Assembly (NCBI RefSeq): GCF_014207745.1
Contig: NZ_JACHJB010000003.1
Location: forward strand, 310,001 to 374,000
Reading direction: 5' to 3'
Length of the DNA stretch: 64,000 nucleotides
Source of the DNA: Nonomuraea muscovyensis
Lineage (GTDB): Bacteria > Actinomycetota > Actinomycetes > Streptosporangiales > Streptosporangiaceae
Below the pieces are notes generated by a model. It had not been told where the DNA came from and did not search any database. It saw only the letters and a program-made list of their open reading frames with translations. Positions within the stretch are counted from its first letter, which is position 1, and each line of letters starts with the position of its first letter. The position numbers and the translations under genes were made by a program. Shown piece after piece: positions 16,747 to 24,355 of this stretch.

Positions 16747-17876
16747 TCCGGCTGCCGACGCCCACGGGTACGCACGCCGTCGGAGTCCGGGATCTGGAGC
16801 TCGGTTCCCAGCTCCTGACCCGGGCGTGGTATCCGGCGCCCGCCGGGACCGCCACTCCGCCGCGCGCCTACGCGGTCGGGCCCGAGCGAGAACTCCTCCT
16901 CGCGTGGACGGCCCGGCGCAATCCGGGCTGGGACGCGGCGACGTCCACGGCCCTCCTCTCCGACGCGACCACGAACAGTCACGCCGACGCACCGGTCCTG
17001 CCGGGACGCCACCCGGTGATCGTGTTCTCCCACGGCGCGGACCTGTATCCCGCCCAGAACACCGCGCTCATGGAGGAACTCGCCTCACACGGATTCGTGG
17101 TCGTCAGCGTGCTCCAACGGGGCGGCGGGTTCGCCGCCCGCCCCGACGGATCGACGCTCGACACCGACCAGACGTTCCTGAGCGCCGCCGCTGACCTCTT
17201 CGCCCGGATCGAGCGTTTCATGCGGGCGGGCAATGACATCGACGCCCGCTTCGCGTGGTTCAACGAGTTGTGGGCGACCGGCGAAGTGGTCTCCGTCGCC
17301 AGGGACTGGCGCGACCGCATGATCGCGGTCGCCGACGCGCTCCAAGGCGCGCCGGCAGACGACCTCGTGGCCGCTTGCGACCTGTCGAGGTTGGCCTACG
17401 CCGGCATGTCCCTCGGAGGGTCGGCCGCCGTGAGCGCGGCTCACGCCGATCCGCGGGCCCGCGCCGCCGTCAACCTCGACGGGGTGCACTACGGGAGCGA
17501 CCTGTTCGGCCGTCCGTCCCGCGTGCCGATCCTCGCGCTCTCCGCCGACCAGGCCAACGTCGCGGACTACCGCGAGGGGGCAGCCGACCAGTACTACTAC
17601 AACGACTTCTTCTACGAGGACTTCGCCGATATGGGCCTGCGCGAGGACATCGTCCGGATCAAGATCAAGGGCACGATGCACCGCGACTTCACCGACCTGA
17701 CCCTGATTCCCGGCAAGCGGCACCTCGACCGTCTCGGCTCCGCGGACGGAGAGCGGGTCACCCGGCTTGTGTCCCAGTTCACGCTCGAGTTCCTCCGCCG
17801 CTTCGTCCTCAAGGAGGAGCCGGAATGGGAGGTCACGGACGTGTCGCACATCCGTGCGTGGGCCCGCAGGCCATGA
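16743..17876 (+). CDS. PAF-acetylhydrolase-like alpha/beta hydrolase
   Basis: A 377-residue hydrolase. PVIVFSHGADLYPAQNTALMEELASHGFVVVSV is the family's oxyanion region, GMSLGG gives nucleophile Ser223, and NLDGVHYG carries the Asp-containing strand. This matches the plasma/intracellular PAF-acetylhydrolase family, which hydrolyses short ester chains. Start ATG 16743 overlaps the preceding stop (ATGA). It is the last gene of the 14376-17876 operon. No signal peptide. Confidence 0.85.
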   Translation: MIRLPTPTGTHAVGVRDLELGSQLLTRAWYPAPAGTATPPRAYAVGPERELLLAWTARRNPGWDAATSTALLSDATTNSHADAPVLPGRHPVIVFSHGADLYPAQNTALMEELASHGFVVVSVLQRGGGFAARPDGSTLDTDQTFLSAAADLFARIERFMRAGNDIDARFAWFNELWATGEVVSVARDWRDRMIAVADALQGAPADDLVAACDLSRLAYAGMSLGGSAAVSAAHADPRARAAVNLDGVHYGSDLFGRPSRVPILALSADQANVADYREGAADQYYYNDFFYEDFADMGLREDIVRIKIKGTMHRDFTDLTLIPGKRHLDRLGSADGERVTRLVSQFTLEFLRRFVLKEEPEWEVTDVSHIRAWARRP

Positions 17877-17924
17877 CGTCCGACGGTTGACCGGCGCTGT
17901 CGCGCGGACTCGACAGAGCACAGG

Positions 17925-18052
17925 CTGTCGGCTTCGGCCGACATCAACGTCGCGGCCATGGTCTTCACCATGGATCGCAACAGATCCGGGTCGCCGGTCT
18001 CGATCCGCCGCGCCAGCCACTGCGCGGGCGTCACACTGTTGGGTACGGCCAT
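17925..18052 (-). pseudogene. IS256-type transposase N-terminal remnant
   Basis: From ATG 18052 the reverse strand reads VTPAQWLARRIETGDPDLLR then SMVKTMAATLMSAEADSLCS, the conserved N-terminus of one IS256 transposase branch. It then changes to unrelated sequence at the edge of the hydrolase operon. The catalytic DDE part is absent and no terminal repeats are visible. The interval 18061-18286 shows no gene I can support. Confidence 0.7.
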
Positions 18053-18286
18053 CGCCTGGTTCTCCTTCGAATCTTGATCTTTGCTACTCGAAGGATCACG
18101 CGGTGGCCGTCTCCATTTCCCGATGCCACGCCTGTGACCAGGCCCACCACTCCCGTGGAAGCAACCCTCGGGCAGGAGTCGCGTCCGGAGTCTGGTTCGA
18201 AGCTTCCCGGACGCGCGTGGACGTCAGCATCACCGGCGGCGGTCCCCGGCGCGACCACGCGGTCACCTCCACGAAGGGGAGGATAG

Positions 18287-18550
18287 AGGGCACGAGCGAG
18301 CCTACTGGCAAGTCTCGATCACTATGCCGCGCGACATCGCGGAGGCCGCCCGGACCCGGAGCGGCCCTTCCTGTCCGCCTACGTCGCCGCCGCCGCCGTC
18401 GCCGTCGCCCGCCAGATCGAGCGCGACAACCTCAACGAACTCATCCAGGTCGCCGAGGCCGAGCACGGCCCCATCACCGACGACGAGGTCCAAGCACTGC
18501 GCGACCAGCTCCACCAGGCCCGGCAGGACGGTGGGGCGGGCGCCGCGTGA
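18287..18550 (+). pseudogene. N-terminally truncated antitoxin-like protein
   Basis: An open frame without a start codon, following an in-frame TAG. It ends FLSAYVAAAAVAVARQIERD then NLNELIQVAEAEHGPITDDE and a Gln/Gly-rich tail. Size, acidic-helical tail and overlap (GTGA) with a PIN-type remnant suggest the antitoxin of a VapBC-like pair whose DNA-binding N-terminus is lost. Confidence 0.5.
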
Positions 18551-18555
18551 CCCGT

Positions 18556-18960
18556 TCTCTCGCCGCCCCGGCGGCACCCTCGTCCTCGCCAGCGAGGCAG
18601 TGGCCAAGGCCGTTCAGCGCGACCGCACGGTCACCGCATGGCTCGCCCTCGCCCGAGCCGACGACCTCCGCGTCATCACCTCCGCCGCCACCCTCGTCGA
18701 GGTGGTCCACCCCCCGCATCAACCGGCCGGCCCTGGAATGGACACTGTCCCGTCTTGTCGTCGAACCGGTCACCGAACAGATCGCCCGCCACGCCGCCAC
18801 GCTCCTGTCCGACGTCGGCCTGCACGGGCACAGGTACGCCATCGATGCCATGCTCAGCGCCACCGCCCTCGCCGCCCCTGGCCCCGTCACGATCCTCACC
18901 TCCGACCCTGATGACCTCACTGCCCTGTGCCGCGGAGACGTCATCGTCATCAAGGTCTGA
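18556..18960 (+). pseudogene. PIN-domain toxin, frameshifted
   Basis: Reads GTLVLASEAVAKAVQRDRTV..RADDLRVITSAATLVEVVHP in one frame, then RINRPALEWTLSRLVVEPV..YAIDAMLSATAL..VTILTSDPDDL in the next. The shift is in a C-run near 18713. The first acidic residue of the PIN motif reads Ala-Ser (LVLAS rather than LVLDS/T); the mid Glu, late AIDAM Asp and SDPDDL are present. Both the frameshift and the missing first Asp argue that the toxin is dead. Confidence 0.65.
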
Positions 18961-19048
18961 GCTGTGCTTCGCACTCTGCTCAGCCAGATCACGTAGTCGC
19001 CGGGTCTCCGTGCCTCCGTGTAGATTTCCTGATCGCCGAGCTATCAAC

Positions 19049-19140
19049 AGGCTGTCAGAAGTGCCGGCAAGGTGATCACGGCGGCGATCGAGCAGCACCC
19101 GATCGGGCATGAACGGGCACCGGAAGACGACGAGATAAAC
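19049..19140 (+). pseudogene. Integrase C-terminal tail remnant
   Basis: R-S-A-G-K-V-I-T-A-A-I-E-Q-H aligns with RGAGKAITDAIDRHIG at the end of the integrases at 21.1 and 26.0 kb. A decayed hairpin and an att copy follow, preserving the usual order of int tail, terminator, att. Confidence 0.6.
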
Positions 19141-19263
19141 CGCCTGGTGTACTCGCCCCGGTCGAGCGATCGCGGATCTAGCGGCACGCGGAGATCAATG
19201 AGCCCTGACAAGACCAAAGCCCAGGCACCGAGTCCATCGGTCTACCGGGGCTCTCGCTCTGAG

Positions 19264-19305
19264 AGCGGGTGACGGGAATCGAACCCGCGCTGTCAGCTTG
19301 GGAAG
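19264..19305. repeat. tRNA-Gly attachment repeat
   Basis: A 42-nt exact copy of the tRNA-Gly(CCC) gene from its 3' end to the anticodon loop (compare 34089-34130). The 5' half of the tRNA is absent, so it is not a functional tRNA. Its right flank contains the arm-type repeat at 19407. Confidence 0.9.
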
Positions 19306-19406
19306 TCTTTCAAGATCATGCTCACTGAGCTGCGAAAGCGCTGACCTCGGCATATGCGGGTCGAGTGACCGAGAGTCGCCGTGAATCCCCGCCGATCGCC
19401 GACCGT

Positions 19407-19426
19407 ACGGGCACGCAACGGGCACG
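19407..19426. repeat. Arm-type direct repeat, GGGCACG class
   Basis: Two abutting copies of acgggcacg separated by one or two bases (acgggcacgcaacgggcacg). The same pair lies at 21427 and, on the integrase side, at 33995. These are likely integrase arm-binding sites. Confidence 0.55.
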
Positions 19427-19643
19427 CCGGCCAATGCCTACGCTCAGGCGGCCCAGCTTCTTCAGGGAGGGATCTCCAGATGGCAGGACCTGCGGCACCC
19501 GCATGTTCAGCGCGTTGACCTCGTTTGCAAGCCATCAGGTCTGGTCGTCGTCCGCCATCGTTGGTCGCTTCCGGACGGCCCACAGACGGCCCAAGGTCTA
19601 GATCTCTTCAGGACACCGCCGTCCTGCCCGGCTTATCGCGTTG

Positions 19644-20162
19644 CTACATGTATGGCCGGTCGGGGGCGATGATGAGACGCTTATTGCCGCCGTCGGTGCT
19701 GGGGCCAGGTATGGGCTGGGCATAGTCGTAGATGCCGTTACCGGTGTACTTGACCTGGTCGTTTGGCTGCCAGTAATCTTGAAAGACGTAGTAGAGATGA
19801 AATTTATGTGGGCGGCAAGGTTCGCTAGACGGACAGGTAAGGCCCTCCTTGTGGACTCTGATGCTCTTCGACATCTCGTCTGCGTTGCCGACCCAGGGAA
19901 CCCGTATGTCGCTGGTTTTTGTGCTATGGGCATCGATTGGACCGAACCAGGAGTTGTTCTCTCCGATATAAATCCATGCTGGATGGTCCATTGCGTTCTG
20001 AACTTCCGTGATGACGGTGAAATTTGCCCTGGCCATGGTCGCGGATTTGGTGCTGTGCAGGGATCCGGGTGTGGCGGCGTCGACGGACAGGGGGGCGGTG
20101 AACGCGCCGCCAACCGTAAGGGCTCCTGCTACGGCGACTGAGAGGGTACGGGAGATCCGCAT
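19644..20162 (-). CDS. Secreted protein of unknown function
   Basis: A 172-residue protein with a classic signal peptide (MRIS-R-TLSVAVAGALTVGGAFTAPLSVDAATP; cleavage about residue 30). The mature part is about 140 residues, polar, rich in Asn/Tyr/Trp, with a single Cys pair (TCPSSEPCR) and a probable all-beta profile. AAGGA lies 7 nt before ATG 20162. Base composition is much less GC-rich than the neighbours, so it was probably acquired from a lower-GC source. No family recognised. A plausible promoter lies directly upstream. Confidence 0.75.
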   Translation of the reverse strand: MRISRTLSVAVAGALTVGGAFTAPLSVDAATPGSLHSTKSATMARANFTVITEVQNAMDHPAWIYIGENNSWFGPIDAHSTKTSDIRVPWVGNADEMSKSIRVHKEGLTCPSSEPCRPHKFHLYYVFQDYWQPNDQVKYTGNGIYDYAQPIPGPSTDGGNKRLIIAPDRPYM

Positions 20163-20200
20163 TGCGATCCTTTGCTTTCCGAGTCATGCAATCTCTACGG

Positions 20201-20229
20201 AGAGTAAAGTAGCGGATACAAAGAGTCAA
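20201..20229 (-). promoter_or_regulatory. Sigma-70-type promoter for the secreted-protein gene
   Basis: On the reverse strand TTGACT (20229-20224) is followed by a 17-nt spacer and TACTCT (20206-20201), about 38 nt before ATG 20162. The spacing is ideal and both hexamers are near consensus. Confidence 0.55.
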
Positions 20230-20362
20230 TGTGTGCTGATCCAGGGAACCCCTGTGACGCCCTGAGGTGGCTCGGGGCTTGAGCAGCTACCGACGATGCG
20301 CGGTCCATTTTTGACCGACAGTGCCACAAACCGGGGCCACGCGACCGGAGGAGACCAGCTAT

Positions 20363-20407
20363 CCGGTGATCCGGCGCTGAGGAACGAAGCGCCGGATCGT
20401 CGATCAC
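20363..20407. repeat. Repeat R, truncated copy
   Basis: Hairpin ccggcgct-gaggaacga-agcgccgg followed by atcgtcgatc. It corresponds to the first 45 nt of the 208-bp repeats at 24782 and 31015. The stem bases co-vary between copies while the loop gaggaacga is constant. Confidence 0.6.
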
Positions 20408-20457
20408 CTCCACCGCCCGGTCGGGAATTTCTCCCTGACCTGGGCCTTCGTGTGTGG

Positions 20458-20475
20458 AGCGGGCGACGGGAATCG
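20458..20475. repeat. tRNA-Gly attachment repeat, truncated
   Basis: First 18 nt of the att repeat (agcgggcgacgggaatcg), preceded by the right half of the usual hairpin (ccctgacctgggccttcg) and then broken by a copy of the dispersed 3'-end repeat. Confidence 0.65.
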
Positions 20476-20565
20476 GGATGATCAGGCTTCCATCTCAGTC
20501 ACTCACGAGCCCCGCTCTTGGATCTGGCGAACATCCTGGAGCCCCAGTCCCCGCCGGGGGCATAT
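20476..20565 (-). repeat. Dispersed 3'-end repeat, copy 3
   Basis: gatgatcaggcttccatctc followed by a cctggag..cccgccggggg segment that matches the 28646 copy. Reverse-strand reading ends V-T-E-M-E-A-stop. Confidence 0.5.
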
Positions 20566-20599
20566 CGTGCGTGGCCTACCGGCAGGAATGGAGAGCTCG

Positions 20600-20815
20600 A
20601 TGGATCTACGTCAGATCGGCTATTGGCGAAGCGACGCTGAGCCAGGTTGGCCGCACCCAGCGGCGCTTGTGGATGGGGGGTGGGATGAGAAGACGGGATC
20701 TCGTCATTTCGTACCTTCAGCACGGCATGCCGTGGATGGCCTATATGGGAATGTCCACCTGCCGGATATGTGGCGAGTTCAACGGGGGGAGCGAGTTCAC
20801 TAGACGGCGGAGTGT
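20600..20815 (+). pseudogene. Frameshifted zinc-ribbon-like hypothetical gene
   Basis: ATG 20600 opens MDLRQIGYWRSDAEPGWPHP then AALVDGGWDE; after a shift near 20690 the other frame gives DLVISYLQHGMPWMAYMGMS then TCRICGEFNGGSEFT. The combined order (WRSD-EPGWP .. C-x2-CG .. NG-E-T) is that of a widespread small actinobacterial protein of unknown role. The C-terminus is lost at the junction with the next integrase fragment. Confidence 0.65.
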
Positions 20816-20859
20816 GATGGCGGGCTGTTACGCAGGCTGACCCAGCAACAGAATCGGAG

Positions 20860-21180
20860 AGGATTCCAGGGGCATCCAAGGGCGGGCCGCTTCGTCGTAG
20901 CGGGTTCAACACCCGTACGCGCTGAGTGGACGGGGTGAGGGACATGGGCATGCCTGGCCTGCACTTCCATGATCTTCGTCACAGGGGGAACATGCTGGCG
21001 GCCGAGTCGGGGGCGGGGCTCAAGGACCTGATGGCCCGGATGGGGCACGACAACGTACGCGCCGCGATGATCTATCAGCACGCCGTACGGGGTGCCGGCA
21101 AAGCGATCACGGACGCGATCGACCGGCACATCGGCAGGACCGACGACGAGGACGACGAGGGCTCGGCAGGCATGCTCGCT
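20860..21180 (+). pseudogene. Tyrosine integrase C-terminal fragment with in-frame stop
   Basis: Encodes GGPLRRSGFNTRTR-stop-VDGVRDMGMPGLHFHDLRHRGN then MLAAESGAGLKDLMARMGHD and NVRAAMIYQHAVRGAGKAIT. This holds the H-x-x-R box (HDLR), the GH of box III and the catalytic Tyr (MIYQH). A TGG-to-TGA change interrupts it, and the N-terminal half is missing. The original stop is also lost, so the frame runs into the att repeat. Confidence 0.85.
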
Positions 21181-21190
21181 CCGTGGGCTG

Positions 21191-21210
21191 GTTGCACGCC
21201 GGTAACACGG
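21191..21210. repeat. Arm-type direct repeat, TTGCACG class (integrase side)
   Basis: gttgcacgccggtaacacgg: two related 10-mers, the second mutated. The same site, better conserved, follows the integrase at 26108. Confidence 0.45.
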
Positions 21211-21237
21211 AAGATCGAAAAGACCACAGAAATGATC

Positions 21238-21274
21238 AAGGCCCAGGTCGGGATTCTCTCCCTACCTGGGCCTT
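21238..21274 (+). terminator. Integrase terminator hairpin
   Basis: aaggcccaggt / acctgggcctt, 11-bp stem, followed by cgtg. It sits between the integrase tail and the att repeat 10 nt further on. Confidence 0.8.
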
Positions 21275-21283
21275 CGTGTATGG

Positions 21284-21325
21284 AGCGGGTGACGGGAATC
21301 GAACCCGCGCTGTCAGCTTGGGAAG
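21284..21325. repeat. tRNA-Gly attachment repeat
   Basis: Exact 42-nt copy of the tRNA-Gly 3' part. The right flank carries the GGGCACG-class arm pair at 21427. It opens an 837-nt segment holding only the toxin-antitoxin pair. Confidence 0.9.
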
Positions 21326-21426
21326 CCGTTCAAGATCACGCCGTGTGCCCTGGGAGAAGGGTGACCTGGGCATGTGCCGGTCGAGTGACCGTGAGTCCCC
21401 GTGACTTCCCGCTGGTCGCTACGAGA

Positions 21427-21446
21427 ACGGGCACGCAGCGGGCACG
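21427..21446. repeat. Arm-type direct repeat, GGGCACG class
   Basis: acgggcacgcagcgggcacg, one mismatch from the pair at 19407 and closely matching the integrase-side pair at 33995. Confidence 0.55.
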
Positions 21447-21449
21447 GGC

Positions 21450-21695
21450 TTACGGCCATTCAATGCGGACAAGGTAGACCTCGCGCTGCGGGTCCAGGAC
21501 CACGTACGTGGCAAGGCCGCGCTCTCCGAACGGGTGCGTAAGCATGTTCGCCCGGGGATGCGCGGAGTTGTACGGGTCTCCGCTCCAAGGCGCGATCTCC
21601 AGCAGCGCGAACAGATTCGCGAGCGGATGCAGTGCGTGATCAGGTAGCGCGGCGATCTGTTCCTCGGCTACGGGATCGATGATGAGCTTGAACAC
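21450..21695 (-). CDS. RelE/ParE-like toxin candidate
   Basis: An 81-residue protein: a helix PVAEEQIAALPDHALHPLANLFALLE, then beta strands with PFGERGLATYVVLDPQREVYLVRIEW. Length, the helix-helix-sheet order and the terminal V-x-L-x-R-I-x-W strand fit RelE/ParE superfamily mRNA interferases or gyrase toxins. It starts at 21695, directly after the stop of the 21696-22028 gene on the same strand, in the usual antitoxin-first order. Toxicity is inferred. Confidence 0.65.
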   Translation of the reverse strand: MFKLIIDPVAEEQIAALPDHALHPLANLFALLEIAPWSGDPYNSAHPRANMLTHPFGERGLATYVVLDPQREVYLVRIEWP

Positions 21696-22028
21696 TCAGA
21701 CATCGATCCCACGAGCAGCCAGGATTTCCCGCCATGGCCTCCCATGAGGAACGGGTTCGCCGGCCAGAGCCTGCTGGGAGCGGACGTGCATCTGACGGCG
21801 CCCCTCCGGATCCTTTGCGGTGTCACACGCGGAGATCCACCAGCGGTGCATGAAAGCGTTCAGCGCTCCAAGATCCAAACTCACCCTGACCTCGTCGAGC
21901 ACGGCCTTGAGCCCGACGTCGAAAGCCTCGCGATCTTCTGGGACGACCAGCGCGGCACGGATGGCCCGCAGGTTCTTCTCAGGCAGAGGCGCGCCGATGG
22001 AGATGAAGTCCTGCGGTTGCGCGGTCAT
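21696..22028 (-). CDS. DUF6247-type antitoxin candidate
   Basis: A 110-residue helical protein. Core AIRAALVVPEDREAFDVGLK then AVLDEVRVSLDLGALNAFMH and RWWISACDTAKDPEGRRQM resembles DUF6247 proteins, which are typically paired with RelE-like toxins in actinobacteria. ATG 22028 follows AAGGAAGGAGCGGGT, a strong site. It is upstream of and adjacent to the toxin-like gene. A truncated copy lies at 6526-6655. No HTH is visible, so any autoregulation would need a non-classical DNA-binding region. Confidence 0.65.
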   Translation of the reverse strand: MTAQPQDFISIGAPLPEKNLRAIRAALVVPEDREAFDVGLKAVLDEVRVSLDLGALNAFMHRWWISACDTAKDPEGRRQMHVRSQQALAGEPVPHGRPWREILAARGIDV

Positions 22029-22120
22029 ACCCGCTCCTTCCTTGTCCTCTAGAGACTACAGAGGAAGGGTGACAACCTTCACGCACACATGAGAGGTAGG
22101 CCTGTCACAGTATGAAGTGA

Positions 22121-22162
22121 AGCGGGTGACGGGAATCGAACCCGCGCTGTCAACTTGGGAAG
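22121..22162. repeat. tRNA-Gly attachment repeat
   Basis: 41 of 42 nt match the tRNA 3' part (one g-to-a change, gtcaacttggg). Not preceded by the usual hairpin. The right flank is of the same class as those at 26201 and 27949 (gtcgtgagt-accgtg, then cctcgtcaccctg). Confidence 0.85.
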
Positions 22163-22339
22163 TGCATCGATCACGGCTCGTCGGGCGGCTGATCTGGGCG
22201 TTCGACCGGTCGTGAGTAACCGTGACTGACCCCTCGTCACCCTGTCCAACGGCCCGACGATGCCCACAGCGATGGAGACCCTGACACGAACCGGATCCTT
22301 ATGCTGAGGTCATCCATGAACTGGCAACCGGGAGCGTCG

Positions 22340-22819
22340 ATGCCGATCGAACGAGGATCCGGCGTGATTCGCCCGCCACGAGGTGCTACAGGGTTCCGAG
22401 ATCAGGGAACGGAACAGCTTCCATCGATGGATCCGCGAGTCTTCGCCTCCGTCTGTCACCAGGCGGCCCGACTTGTGCGCGGCAGGGTTCTGGAGATCAC
22501 GCCGCCTGGGGTCACACCGGACTTCCACACGGCCGTGATCAGGAGTGGAGAGCTGAGCGCCGCAGTGCTCGGGCATATGCACTTGCCGTACATCGCGCTC
22601 GCTCGGGTTCCGGTAGGTCACGTGGTCTTCGTCGACGACTGGAGTGATCTTGAGGTGGCGTTGACATCTTCGGGCACCTTCCGTCTTCTGACGAGAAGTG
22701 AACTGGAGACCCCTATCGACTTGATCGACACCTCGTACCTCGACGGTGCAGAACGCCGACAGATCGCCTATTGGAAGCCCGAGACCCTCGGCGAACTGAT
22801 GTTCAACTATTGGGATTGA
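22340..22819 (+). CDS. Hypothetical protein
   Basis: 159 residues from ATG 22340, which follows GGGAG by 5 nt; ATG 22427 is a shorter in-frame alternative and 22301 a longer one. The C-terminal 130 residues look globular (VFASVCHQAARLVRGRVLEI, VVFVDDWSDLEVALTSSGTF, ETPIDLIDTSYLDG, ends LGELMFNYWD). No family recognised. As a lone small gene between att-type repeats it is a cassette-like cargo gene, perhaps an immunity-type protein (speculative). Confidence 0.6.
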   Translation: MPIERGSGVIRPPRGATGFRDQGTEQLPSMDPRVFASVCHQAARLVRGRVLEITPPGVTPDFHTAVIRSGELSAAVLGHMHLPYIALARVPVGHVVFVDDWSDLEVALTSSGTFRLLTRSELETPIDLIDTSYLDGAERRQIAYWKPETLGELMFNYWD

Positions 22820-22917
22820 GCCAGCGATGACACCGTAGCGGAGGAGGGAGCACGGGTGATTATGTGCCTCTTGGCATCAGCCAGGAGCGCAATGCACGGC
22901 CCGCGCGTTCCTCGCCC

Positions 22918-22990
22918 GCCTGGCCCTGGTCCGCTCAGCTTGTGGTCGACGGCGGACGGGATGAGCAGGCCCCTACCCCAGCCACTCACA
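22918..22990 (-). repeat. Dispersed 3'-end repeat, copy 4 (degenerate)
   Basis: ctggccctggtccgctcagc then gcggacgggatgagcaggc matches the 28646 copy with several changes. An IS481-type fragment has inserted at its right end, and the rest of the repeat resumes at about 23395 (cggagttggagcgcttccgc). Confidence 0.45.
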
Positions 22991-23009
22991 GGCCGGCGGT
23001 GGTGAGCAC

Positions 23010-23364
23010 ACCCGTGGAGGTCGACCGGACGGTCAGCCGCTCCGGCACGGTCAGCCTGGCCGGACGCATCGTGCCGGCGGCCGAGATTCTCAACGGCCGT
23101 CGGGTCACCGTCCGGATCGAGGAACACATCCTGATGTTCTTCGACCCCGACACGCGGGAGTTGCTGCGCACCCGTCCCAATCCGATCGGCTGGGACCGGG
23201 TGCGGCACTTGCGAGACGCGCGGCCGGCCGGTCCGCCGCCTCGGCCCTCGATCGAGCCGATCACCGTGCAGCGGGTCGCCAGCAACAGCGGCGTCATCAT
23301 GGTCGCCGGGCAGAAGGTCGCCCTCGGCGGCGCGGCCGGTACCCTGCCCTGCCTCGGCCACTGA
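23010..23364 (+). pseudogene. IS481-type transposase C-terminal fragment
   Basis: From VEVDRTVSRSGTVSLAGRIV to VQRVASNSGVIMVAGQKVAL the reading matches the C-terminal beta-barrel-like tail of IS481-family transposases (V-E-V-D-R-T-V and V-x-R-x-V-S-x-x-G-x-I-x-V-A-G-Q motifs). The DDE core is absent, and an ATG at 22864 only opens junction sequence. Terminal repeats not found. Confidence 0.75.
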
Positions 23365-23378
23365 CAGATCGGTGATAC

Positions 23379-23725
23379 CAGGAACATCCTTGGCGCGGTC
23401 ATCCCGGAGTTGGAGCGCTTCCGCAGGAGGCGGTCATTCGGGAAAGACCACCACGTCATCCTCTCTGATCCATGGCCGGTGTTCGGGTTCATGCCCGAGC
23501 GCCTGCCAGACCGTATGTGCTGCGGCGAACTTCACATCACCCTCGTTGGTGTCGACCGGCGTATCTGTGAATTTCGGGGATGAGCACCCTCATCGGCTGT
23601 GCCCCGGCCGGCAGCGCCTGAAGGGCGTAGCGGACGCCTTCGACCGCTTCCTTCTTCACTTCGCCGAACGCGGGTCCCTGCGTGGTGGCATTGGGCCCGT
23701 AGGCGCGGTAGAAAGCAACGGGCAC
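23379..23725 (-). pseudogene. Frameshifted hypothetical gene
   Basis: Reverse strand from GTG 23725: VPVAFYRAYGPNATTQGPAF then GEVKKEAVEGVRYALQALPA and VLIPEI; after a shift near 23575 the next frame gives TPVDTNEGDVKFAAAHTVWQ then ALGHEPEHRPWIREDDVVVF. Further shifts follow near 23440. The two halves form one continuous protein of about 110 residues of unknown function. Its 3' end overlaps the sequence of the dispersed 3'-end repeat family, so this may be the parent gene of those repeats. Confidence 0.6.
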
Positions 23726-23747
23726 GCCGCAGTCCCATCTAACGAGG

Positions 23748-24185
23748 TCAGGTCAGTTCCAACAGGTGAGCTGTGGGACTGTAGTCGATCTTCCAATCTG
23801 CGTATACGCCCAGGTTTCCGTCTTCCAGGCAGCGCAAGCCAACGCTGACCCAGCGGACTTCACCGTCACCGCGGAATGCGAACCCAACTGCTACAGCGAA
23901 CTTCTCGCCCCCACATGGGCAGGCACATTCACCAAGGCCGGCCTCATCCATGCAGTCGGCACTGTCAGCAATAAAGGAGGCGTCCCCGCATACGACACAG
24001 ACACGTTGTACGCATCCTTCAACGTCATCGGCCATGACGTTGAAACTCTTACCGGCGCATCCAGCGCACGCTGCCTCACTCACCCGCTCGACGGCGTAGC
24101 CGCCCGGCCGGTACTCGCGGAGAAAGTCGGCAAGATCCTCGAAGTTCTCACCCCGCCAGAGATCACCCGACGTGTCGATCGCCAT
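23748..24185 (-). CDS. Cys-rich hypothetical protein
   Basis: 145 residues from ATG 24185. The N-terminal helix ENFEDLADFLREYRPGGY is followed by three Cys pairs: C-x2-C (CAGC), C-x2-C (CVVCGD) and C-x-C (CACPCGG), then a beta-rich tail ending KIDYSPTAHLLELT. The pairs suggest one or two zinc knuckles. No family recognised. It has a weak Shine-Dalgarno (CAGGTG) and an in-frame upstream extension without support. Confidence 0.6.
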   Translation of the reverse strand: MAIDTSGDLWRGENFEDLADFLREYRPGGYAVERVSEAACAGCAGKSFNVMADDVEGCVQRVCVVCGDASFIADSADCMDEAGLGECACPCGGEKFAVAVGFAFRGDGEVRWVSVGLRCLEDGNLGVYADWKIDYSPTAHLLELT

Positions 24186-24298
24186 AGCACCTGAGTGTAA
24201 GGCCGTAGGTACGGCTTTACAGCTCGTGCCTGTTCCTCTCAACTCAATGCTCTGGACCTGCGGGTCCTCCCTGCCAGAGCGCCACCACTAGCAAGATC

Positions 24299-24318
24299 AT
24301 TGCACGCATATTGCACGG
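24299..24318. repeat. Arm-type direct repeat remnant, TTGCACG class
   Basis: attgcacgcatattgcacgg: two copies of attgcacg spaced 11 nt apart, like the integrase-side pair at 26108. No att repeat or integrase is adjacent, so it marks a lost junction. Confidence 0.4.
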
Positions 24319-24355
24319 GTCCGCCGGACGCCCCGGAGAAGCTAAGCCCTGTGGA

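Noticed and set aside
18061..18286. Reverse-strand EWWAWSQAWHREMETATA as a transposase tail
   Set aside because: Looks vaguely like IS701-type tails but the motif match is too weak and the surrounding frame is broken.
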